NCBI GenBank assembly: GCA_019314425.1
Contig: JAFCZI010000099.1
Location: 1-8,142 of the forward strand
Direction: 5' to 3'
From: Deltaproteobacteria bacterium
GTDB taxonomy: Bacteria > Desulfobacterota > DSM-4660 > Desulfatiglandales > Desulfatiglandaceae
DNA: 8,142 nucleotides
Shown here in pieces: positions 1-6,236 of this stretch. The number at the start of each line of letters is the position of its first letter. Position 1 is the stretch's first letter. A program made the position numbers and the translations under genes. The notes beneath the pieces were generated by a model. It saw only the letters and a program-made list of their open reading frames with translations. It was not told the origin of the DNA and did no database searches.

Positions 1-281
1 ATCCTTTTCCTGAAATGTTATTCTCGCAAAAAACCTCAGGGACTTGGCCAGTAGTTCAGCTAACATCTCATTATTTATGACTTCTTTGCGTAATCCAATA
101 GAGCCGCACCCATAGGCAATGATGCCGTACTGATGGATGCCATGGCGGACCCCACGAAGGCCGCCAGGACGTTGTCCCCGGTTTCCCGGTGAATGAGCCA
201 TGCCGTGGCCAGACTCAGCACGGTACTCAAAATATCGGCCGGCAGATATCTTCTGATCCATTCCTTTATTTTGTTTTTCAT
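1..281 (-). pseudogene. Small membrane protein gene, probably frameshifted and running off the left edge
   Basis: The reading frame from the ATG at 281 gives 68 residues ending in TAA at 75-77. It has a basic start (MKNKIKEWIRRYLPADIL), one clear hydrophobic segment at about residues 17-31, and a second at about 38-60 that becomes odd in its last third. From about position 138 down to the left edge another frame is open without a stop; it reads HQYGIIAYG, then a charged stretch, then LAELLAKSLRFFARITFQ. This looks like the natural continuation of a two-helix membrane protein, so I infer loss of one base near 132-140. An ATG at 66 lies in that second frame but has no good ribosome site. The gene starts 3 bases after the decarboxylase stop, which suggests translational coupling. 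From memory, similar small membrane genes follow Orn/Lys/Arg decarboxylases in related bacteria. The function is unknown, and a genuine 68-residue protein remains possible. Confidence 0.55.
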
Positions 282-284
282 AGA

Positions 285-1633
285 CTATTTTTTAACACAT
301 AATGTTCTGAAAAACCGCTTCTCGTCCCTTGACGTTCTCTCCACGCCATGGATCTCGCTTTCATATCCGGGAAAGGCGTTTTCAAAATCCTGTCTCAATT
401 TCAGATAATCAAATATGGGGTCTGCTTTTTCGTTCATGACTTCCCCCCCCATCATAACGGGGATGCCGGGAGGATAAGGCACCATCATGACGGCCGGGGT
501 TCGACCCGCCATGTGGTCCAGTTCCACAAACTCCACGTTTTTCCGGACCACCTGGTGATACGCCTCGGAAGGCTTCATGGCCTGGTCGGGAATGACCTGG
601 AAAGCGTTCTGCATCATTTCCAGTATCCGGTGTTCCTTCCAGTAACGGTGGATGTCATTGCAGTGTTTCTTGAGCCCCACACCTTCGTAGTATTCCGGAT
701 AAGCTTTCACCAGGTCGGGGAAAACCATGGATAAGGGCGTATCCGCGTCATAGCGGTCCTTGAACCGCAACAACGCCGAGAGCAGCGTTCCCTATTTGGC
801 TTCGGTGGTCCCGAGAGAATTCAGCAGGAGAAAAGAATAATAATCGGTCTTTTCACACACGACGCCTTTTCCCATCAGATATTCGGTCACAATGGAAGCC
901 GGTATGCCCTCGTCGCCCATTTTTCCGTGATCATCAATCCCCGGGGTGGTGAAGGTCAGCTTGATGGGGTCGAGCATGGCATAATTTTCTTCCATATCCT
1001 CGAAACCATGCCAGTTGTTGTCGCTGCTCATGACCCAGGGTGCCTGATGGGCCGCCAGAAAATCCGCGTCTACGGTCTCGAAGGGCGTCATTTTCCCTTT
1101 TACCTTCACCTTTCGCGGTTGCCACATGCCGAAAAACCAGTCGCGCTTGTCTTTCTTTTTGACTGGATTGATTCCGGCGAAAACTCGGACAGGCGGACCG
1201 GTCCGATGATGCCCCGTTTGTTCCTTCGGGGGATCATGTATACCGGGTAGGCATCGGTGATGACCATGGCGTAGTTGAGCGATTTGTGGCAGTTTCGGTC
1301 CACGAAGGCGATATCGTCCCGAACGAGTTGGCTTCGCCAGATAATCTGGTTCACGTTGCTGGTGCCGTTTAAGACATAATAGGTCTGATCGGCCCCGAAT
1401 ACCCGGGCTGAATTCTTTTCCGCATCGCCCACCACGCCGCTGTGCTCCAGAAGGGAACCCAGTTCGGGAACGGAAACGGACAGATCGGCACGAAACACAT
1501 TTTCCCCGAAGAACTTAAACAGCACGGCCCCTGCCGGGCTTCGCAAAAATCCCTCGCCCCCCATGTGGCCGGGGGTGTTCCAGGCGAACTTATATTCATT
1601 GGCATATTTCACCATTTCCCCAAAAAAGGGTAG
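285..1633 (-). pseudogene. Orn/Lys/Arg decarboxylase (PLP fold-type I) remnant with multiple lesions
   Basis: Intact relatives (CadA/LdcC type) remove the carboxyl group from lysine, ornithine or arginine to give a diamine or agmatine. Three stretches match the family in order. At 1633-1170: TPGHMGG, FFGEN, DLSVSVPELGSLLEHSG, NGTSN, DRNCHKS and the RRNKRGIIGP region. At about 1170-795, in another frame: DWFFGMWQP, WHGF, MLDPIKLTFTTPG and DEGIPA. At 791-285, in the same frame as the second: LLRFKDRYD, PYPPGIPVMMGG and FPGYESEIHG, with a normal C-terminal end. Missing are the N-terminal domain (roughly 200 residues in E. coli CadA) and the middle, which holds the PLP-binding lysine (THK motif) and the aspartate facing the pyridine ring; about 150-200 residues appear lost at the join near 1165-1180, with a frame change. 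A TAG at 792-794 stands where relatives usually have Trp before GTLL. No active enzyme can be made. Family assignment is firm; substrate is not determinable. Confidence 0.9.
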
Positions 1634-1654
1634 ATGGGGCTTTTTACGGCGCCA

Positions 1655-2758
1655 TCAAAACGCCCAACCGATGCTGAAAATCCAGGACTGATCATACTTA
1701 TCCTTGCCGTCCGCCGGCTGGTTGTCGAAATCGTAGTTGAATTGAAAGGAGGTGAAAAGGTGTGACACCAGGGGAAACCGAATCCCCGTTCGTGTTCGGG
1801 CTTTCCAATTCCCGGCGTTTTGAAAGTCGTAGAGGAGATCATCGTGGTGAAAAACCTGAAACAGCTTTTGAAAAAACCACATGTCAAAATCCAATACCCA
1901 GTATCCGGAAGGATACTTCCGATTGTCAACATTGCCGAAATCGACCATCTTCTTGGTAAATTTTTCGTAGGTGTAACCCGGCCCCAACTTAACGGAAAGA
2001 TTTTTCCGGTTTGTATGCCAGATCTGATACCCGGGGCCCACAGCCGCATTGGCCCGCAGATCCAGGGATTTGAACTGGTCCATCTGTGCGACAGCACTGC
2101 CCCAGAGGAACCATTTCTTGGTCAGAAACCGCTCATAGGTGGCCGACCCCAGCCAGTTGTCCTTGCTCAACTTGCTCTGGCTATACTCTTTGTTGAATTC
2201 CGCATAGAATTTCAAGCTATGGGGCATCTTAAAAACTTTCAGGTTACCGATCAGACTGTATTTTTCAGTATTGGTATTCCCGGTCTCCTTGCTGGCCCCG
2301 GCGTTAACATCACCGGTGAAATCCCAGGTGGCGGGAGGTTTTGGCCGATCCATTATCTTAACCTGGGCCATTTTTAAAGGCGGTGGCGACGCGCCTTTTT
2401 CGGGCTTCAACACCAGGTCTCCCGCCTGAGAGGTGGTCAATTTACCGATCTCGGTTTTATCGTCCCCCAGGGATACCTCCATGGGCTCGTCGGTGGTGAG
2501 TTTTGCCACCTGATCCCAGCTGATGTTGATTTGTCCCGCATAGAGGGTCTTAAACACCAGTTTCCCCTGGCTCAGGGAAACCACCGTGCCTTGAATGCGA
2601 TCGCCGTTTTTCATGACCACCTCATCCGCCCGGCATGGATTTGCCGTCTGTAAAAGCAAAAATGCCGCCAGAAACCCCATCAGCAGTACTATGCCGATTT
2701 TTGACTCCCAGCAGCCGCATGATGCTGAAACCTTAGCTTTGTGATTAAATGCTTTCAT
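1655..2758 (-). CDS. DUF481-type outer-membrane beta-barrel protein
   Basis: A 367-residue exported protein. It has a long basic n-region, a hydrophobic core at about residues 21-39 (IGIVLLMGFLAAFLLLQTA) and a signal peptidase I-like site after CRA at 44. Residues 45-95 form a small SH3-like beta domain (EVVMKNGDRIQGTVVSL, then a WDQVAKLTTDEP end), as often found before DUF481 barrels. From about 143 to the end are alternating aromatic beta-strands (WDFTGDVNAGASKETGNTNT, LGPGYTYEKF, YWVLDFDMWFF) ending in SIGWAF; a terminal Phe is the usual mark of BAM-inserted barrels. DUF481/YdiY-like proteins lack a well-defined role; salt-induced outer-membrane proteins belong here. It is read from a consensus sigma70 promoter at 2855-2883 with a leader of about 90 nt. 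The ribosome site is weak: a G-run at 2771-2776 sits 12 nt before ATG. The gene is intact, but the following DNA is a decarboxylase fragment. Confidence 0.85.
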   Translation of the reverse strand: MKAFNHKAKVSASCGCWESKIGIVLLMGFLAAFLLLQTANPCRADEVVMKNGDRIQGTVVSLSQGKLVFKTLYAGQINISWDQVAKLTTDEPMEVSLGDDKTEIGKLTTSQAGDLVLKPEKGASPPPLKMAQVKIMDRPKPPATWDFTGDVNAGASKETGNTNTEKYSLIGNLKVFKMPHSLKFYAEFNKEYSQSKLSKDNWLGSATYERFLTKKWFLWGSAVAQMDQFKSLDLRANAAVGPGYQIWHTNRKNLSVKLGPGYTYEKFTKKMVDFGNVDNRKYPSGYWVLDFDMWFFQKLFQVFHHDDLLYDFQNAGNWKARTRTGIRFPLVSHLFTSFQFNYDFDNQPADGKDKYDQSWIFSIGWAF

Positions 2759-2854
2759 GAAATCAATCTACCCCCCACTCAAAAAAACGAACCAAACCCT
2801 GAGCTGGTATCTGCACGAACCAGAAAGAGAAACCCATTCCGTAACGTGTGGGCG

Positions 2855-2883
2855 ATTATAGAGAAGCGGGGGATAGGTGTCAA
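2855..2883 (-). promoter_or_regulatory. Perfect-consensus sigma70 promoter for the DUF481 gene
   Basis: On the minus strand, TTGACA (2883-2878) is followed by exactly 17 bases and then TATAAT (2860-2855). Both hexamers match the sigma70 consensus at all six positions with optimal spacing. The expected start is near 2848, giving a leader of about 90 nt before the ATG at 2758. The leader has a short inverted repeat (CTGGT/ACCAG at 2804-2823). A housekeeping sigma factor should recognise this strongly unless a repressor covers it. Confidence 0.8.
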
Positions 2884-2941
2884 TAATGCTCGTGGACGAA
2901 AAAATCTCTGTGTGCTAAACTTGATGCCTCGTAAAAGATTT

Positions 2942-2947
2942 AAGGGG
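2942..2947 (+). promoter_or_regulatory. Ribosome binding site of the DUF4139 gene
   Basis: AAGGGG lies 7 bases before the ATG at 2955, good Shine-Dalgarno spacing. It fixes the start of the exported DUF4139 protein, whose signal peptide then begins at residue 1. No convincing plus-strand sigma70 promoter was found in the 196-bp divergent region. Confidence 0.6.
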
Positions 2948-2954
2948 TGAAAAG

Positions 2955-5021
2955 ATGAAACACGATCTCAGATTTTCCTGTATGGTGCTTGCGGCTGCTT
3001 TGATGCTCCTGATGGCTGCCGGAAGCCCTGCGTCCGCAGCCCCGTCGTCAAACAATGGGCAGCTCGTCTTGAAGCAAGTGACGTTGTTTAACAACGGTGT
3101 GGGATATTTCCAGCTGGAGGGCAACGTCATGGCGGGGGAAGAAATCCACCTTCGTGTGAAAACCAGCCAGATGAACGACCTCCTCAAGAGCCTTACCGTC
3201 CTGAATTTAAGCGGCGGACAGGTGCGCAGTATCGTTTATGACAATGACAAAACCATTCCCCAGAAGCTGGGTGAATTCAATTTTCAATTGCGGAAAAACC
3301 ATGGACTGCCCCAAATCCTGAGACAGCTCCAGGGAAGCGAAATTCAAGTTTTGACCGGCGGCGCTCCCATCCGGGGAACCATCATGGGGGTGGAAAAACG
3401 CAATACTCAGGAAGAAGAAGTGGTCGTGCCATGGTTTTTGCTGACCATCATGGACACAAACGGTCAAATGCGCAGTTTCGACACCGGTGAAATCACCGGA
3501 ATAAAACTGGTTGACGCAAAGCTCAATAAAGATCTGGGCCGATATCTGTCCATCCTGTTTCAAACACATCAAAAGAATGGGAAAACCGTAACCATAACCC
3601 CCACCGGAAAAGGCCCCCAGAAACTCCTGGTGAGCTATATCACGGAGGCACCGGTGTGGAAAGCCACCTACCGCATTGTTCTCCCGGATTCGGACAAAGG
3701 GAAAAACCCTTTTCTGCAAGGGTGGGCCATCGTCGATAATGTCAGCGGGGAAGACTGGCAGAACGTAGAACTGTCCCTGGTCAGCGGCCAACCCGTTTCA
3801 TTTATCCAGGAACTTTATGCCCCGCGATTCAAAAAGCGCCCCAAACTCAGGATGGATGACGAAGATGCCGTAGCCCCCGCCATTCCGGAAGCGGTCATGA
3901 GCAAAAACCGAATGATGATGGCCGCACCGGCAAGCCTTGAGACCAAAGCCGGAATCCTCGGAAAAGACACGATGGCCGGATATTCGGACGCACCCGACAT
4001 GGAACAAAGCATACGGGCATTAAAGGCCCAAACCGTCACCCGCGAAGTGGGCGACATGTTTGAATACCGCATCGACCATCCCGTCACCATAGATCAGAAT
4101 CGTTCCGCCCTGGTTCCCATTGTGGCCAAAGATATTGAAGGCCGGGCAATAGATCTTTACAACGAAAAAACCCGGAAACAGAATCCCCTGGCGGGAATCC
4201 GGCTTAAAAATACGACGGGGCTTACCCTTGAAGGCGGCCCCCTGACCGTGCTGAAGGGGGGAACTTATGCCGGAGAAGCGCTGGTCAAAAGTCTAAAACC
4301 CAATGAACAACGCTACATCACCTATGCCATTGACCTGGGGCTTCATGTGAACACCCAACACGGGAGCGCCACGGAACCGGTGGATCGGGTGGTCATCAAC
4401 CGTGGGCTCATGCGCCTTCACCGGGGGGTCATTGAAACCCGAGAATACACCCTCAACAACCAGAACGCCAATGCCAGAACCGTGGTCATCGAACACCCGT
4501 ACCACAGCAACTGGAAGCTGTTGCAGCCCCCCAAACCCCTGGAGACCACCGATCACTATCTGCGTTTTGAGGTGGTGGTCCCCGGCAACACTGAAACCGC
4601 ATTTCGGGTCAAGGAAATTCGGGACGTGTGGGAAAGTATTTCCGTCAGCAGTCTGACCCCGGACAACATCCTCATCTTTTCCCGTCAAAAATATCTGGAC
4701 GATAACACCCTCAAACAGATGGAAAAAATCGTTGCCGCCAAAGCCGAATTGGCTGGCATTGAAACCGGTCTGAAAGCCATTAATCAGGAACGAAGACAGA
4801 TATTCGGGGACCAGAAAAGGCTGCGTGAAAACCTCAAGGGCCTAGGGCAAACTGCTGAAGAAAAGGGGCTGCGAAGCCGTTATATTCAGTTGCTGGACAG
4901 TCAGGAAACCCGGCTGGGAAAAATTGAGCACCAAAAAGAATCCCTGCAAGCCCGGCAAAAGACCCAGCGAAAAGCGCTTGAGATACTCATCGGCAACCTG
5001 AGCCAGGATTTAAAACTCTGA
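2955..5021 (+). CDS. Exported DUF4139 domain protein with C-terminal coiled coil
   Basis: A 688-residue protein with a clear Sec signal peptide: basic MKHDLR, hydrophobic core about 9-22, cleavage likely after ASA at 28. Residues about 35-220 form a beta-rich N-terminal region (VTLFNNGVGYFQLEG, MNDLLKSLTVL, SFDTGEITGIKLVD). About 225-575 is the DUF4139 region, marked by SYITEAPVWKATYRIVLP, GWAIVDNVSGEDWQNVELSL and VSGQPVSFIQELYAPRFKKRP. It is interrupted at about 300-350 by a Met/Ala-rich, probably disordered linker. About 575-685 is charged and helical (LKQMEKIVAAKAELAGIETG onward), a probable coiled coil. No catalytic motif or second membrane segment is visible, so a soluble periplasmic or surface-associated role is likely. 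The family has no established biochemical function. It diverges from the DUF481 barrel gene, so a shared envelope role is possible but inferred. The reading frame is intact. Confidence 0.85.
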   Translation: MKHDLRFSCMVLAAALMLLMAAGSPASAAPSSNNGQLVLKQVTLFNNGVGYFQLEGNVMAGEEIHLRVKTSQMNDLLKSLTVLNLSGGQVRSIVYDNDKTIPQKLGEFNFQLRKNHGLPQILRQLQGSEIQVLTGGAPIRGTIMGVEKRNTQEEEVVVPWFLLTIMDTNGQMRSFDTGEITGIKLVDAKLNKDLGRYLSILFQTHQKNGKTVTITPTGKGPQKLLVSYITEAPVWKATYRIVLPDSDKGKNPFLQGWAIVDNVSGEDWQNVELSLVSGQPVSFIQELYAPRFKKRPKLRMDDEDAVAPAIPEAVMSKNRMMMAAPASLETKAGILGKDTMAGYSDAPDMEQSIRALKAQTVTREVGDMFEYRIDHPVTIDQNRSALVPIVAKDIEGRAIDLYNEKTRKQNPLAGIRLKNTTGLTLEGGPLTVLKGGTYAGEALVKSLKPNEQRYITYAIDLGLHVNTQHGSATEPVDRVVINRGLMRLHRGVIETREYTLNNQNANARTVVIEHPYHSNWKLLQPPKPLETTDHYLRFEVVVPGNTETAFRVKEIRDVWESISVSSLTPDNILIFSRQKYLDDNTLKQMEKIVAAKAELAGIETGLKAINQERRQIFGDQKRLRENLKGLGQTAEEKGLRSRYIQLLDSQETRLGKIEHQKESLQARQKTQRKALEILIGNLSQDLKL

Positions 5022-5038
5022 GATCAAACCTTTCGATA

Positions 5039-5091
5039 GTATTCCGTATTCCGGGGACCCTGAATAACGACAATAAGGAAAGCCTGACCCC
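5039..5091. repeat. Short repeats in the gap before mtnA, including a possible REP-like end
   Basis: GTATTCC occurs twice in tandem (5039-5045 and 5046-5052). Forty bases on is AAGCCTGACCCC (5080-5091). I recall this type of sequence as a frequent interspersed element end near REP-associated transposase genes in Desulfobacterota and Geobacter relatives, but only one copy lies in this window. Apart from this, 5022-5120 holds no gene and no recognisable terminator hairpin. Confidence 0.3.
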
Positions 5092-5108
5092 ATCCTTCAC
5101 CGATGATC

Positions 5109-5114
5109 GGAGAG
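5109..5114 (+). promoter_or_regulatory. Ribosome binding site that places the mtnA start at 5121
   Basis: GGAGAG lies 6 bases before the ATG at 5121. The longer reading from the ATG at 5103 would bury this site inside the coding region and has no purine-rich sequence at the right distance of its own. The 5121 start is therefore preferred. Confidence 0.7.
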
Positions 5115-5120
5115 TTGAAT

Positions 5121-6230
5121 ATGAAAGTAGATGGAAAAGAGATGCGGCCCATCTGGTTTGAGAGGGCGTCTGAGACCGTTCAGGTCATTGACCAGCGGTT
5201 TCTCCCCCATGAGCTCATCATTAAAGACTTAAACACGGTAGATGACGTGATTCACGCCATCAAAGAGATGGTTGTCAGAGGGGCTCCCCTGATCGGCGCC
5301 ACCGGCGCATTGGGGGTCTATGTCAGCCTGGTCCAGGAAAACAATGGCGGAGCGAACAATCAAGATCTAGAGACCGAATGTGACCGCATCAAAGACGCCA
5401 GACCCACTGCCATGAACCTTTTCTGGGGGGTGGACCGGGTTCGGGATGCGGCGCTGACGGAGACCGACTACGATGCCCGCGTAAAGGCCGCCCTGGCAGA
5501 AGCCCTGGACGTGGTTGAGGAAGAAGCGGTCAATGGCCAACAGATCGGCCGGCACGGTCTCTCCATCATCGAGGACATCAGCCGAAAGAAAGGCGGTAAG
5601 CCGGTCAACATTCTGACCCACTGCAATGCGGGCTGGCTGGCCTGTGTTGAATACGGCACGGCCACCGCCCCCATCTATACCGCCTTTGATCATCACATAG
5701 ACGTTCATGTCTGGGTGGATGAAACAAGGCCTTTGAACCAGGGCGCCCGCCTCACGGCCTGGGAACTGGGCAAGCACGGGATCCATCACACGGTAATCAC
5801 GGACAATGCGGGCGGCCATCTCATGCAACACGGCATGGTGGACGTGGTGATGGTGGGAACGGACCGGACCACACGGGCCGGAGACGTGGCCAATAAGATC
5901 GGCACCTATTTAAAAGCGCTTGCCGCCAGGGACAACAACATTCCCTTTTATGTGGCCCTGCCCTCCTCCACCTTCGACTGGGATATCACGGATGGGATCA
6001 ACGACATCCCCATTGAGGAACGGGATCCTGATGAAGTCCGGTATGTTCAGGGGCTTTGCCACGGTAAGGTGCAAACCGTGCTGCTGCCACCTGAAAACAG
6101 CCCCGCAGCCAATCCGGCTTTTGACGTGACCCCCGCCCGCCTGGTGACGGGATTTATAACGGAAAGGGGCGTCTGCAACGCCACCGAAGCGGATATCATG
6201 GCCCTGTTCCCGGAAAAAAGAATGGGCTAG
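5121..6230 (+). CDS. mtnA: S-methyl-5-thioribose-1-phosphate isomerase
   Basis: This enzyme isomerises 5-methylthioribose-1-phosphate to 5-methylthioribulose-1-phosphate in cytosolic methionine salvage. The 369-residue protein belongs to the eIF2B-like isomerase fold. Visible signatures: VVRGAPLIGATGALGVY (51-67), ARPTAMNLFWGVDRV (93-107), LTHCNAG (165-171, with catalytic Cys168), HVWVDETRPLNQGARLTAWE (196-215), GTDRTTRAGDVANKIGTY (246-263, catalytic Asp248) and NPAFDVTPARLVTGFITERG near the C-terminus. Cys168 and Asp248 match Cys160 and Asp240 of the Bacillus subtilis enzyme by motif. The stretch after the Cys (GWLACVEYGTATAP) differs from the more common GALATAGYGTALG, so it may be a divergent subgroup, for example one using deoxyribose-type substrates. 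No other salvage gene (mtnK, mtnP, mtnB) is in the window. It is followed after 6 bp by tilS, so the two are probably cotranscribed. Confidence 0.93.
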   Translation: MKVDGKEMRPIWFERASETVQVIDQRFLPHELIIKDLNTVDDVIHAIKEMVVRGAPLIGATGALGVYVSLVQENNGGANNQDLETECDRIKDARPTAMNLFWGVDRVRDAALTETDYDARVKAALAEALDVVEEEAVNGQQIGRHGLSIIEDISRKKGGKPVNILTHCNAGWLACVEYGTATAPIYTAFDHHIDVHVWVDETRPLNQGARLTAWELGKHGIHHTVITDNAGGHLMQHGMVDVVMVGTDRTTRAGDVANKIGTYLKALAARDNNIPFYVALPSSTFDWDITDGINDIPIEERDPDEVRYVQGLCHGKVQTVLLPPENSPAANPAFDVTPARLVTGFITERGVCNATEADIMALFPEKRMG

Positions 6231-6236
6231 ACGCGG

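Noticed and set aside
445..453. A C-run in the decarboxylase remnant as a phase-variation tract.
   Set aside because: It encodes MGG in the correct frame, matching the family, and the gene is dead for other reasons.
792..794. TAG read as pyrrolysine, as in methylamine methyltransferases of some Desulfobacterota.
   Set aside because: The family usually has Trp here, the gene is already disabled by deletions, and no pyl gene is visible in the window.
1820..2377. A 185-codon plus-strand open frame.
   Set aside because: It is antisense to the clearly coding DUF481 gene and its translation has no family-like features.
2923..2949. An eight-codon open frame (MPRKRFKG) just before the DUF4139 gene, as a leader peptide.
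   Set aside because: It contains the DUF4139 ribosome site, has none of its own, and shows no attenuator or codon bias.
3207..3791. A 194-codon minus-strand open frame inside the DUF4139 gene.
   Set aside because: It is a shadow of the sense frame; the translation is His/Gly/Phe-rich without motifs and no ribosome site precedes it.
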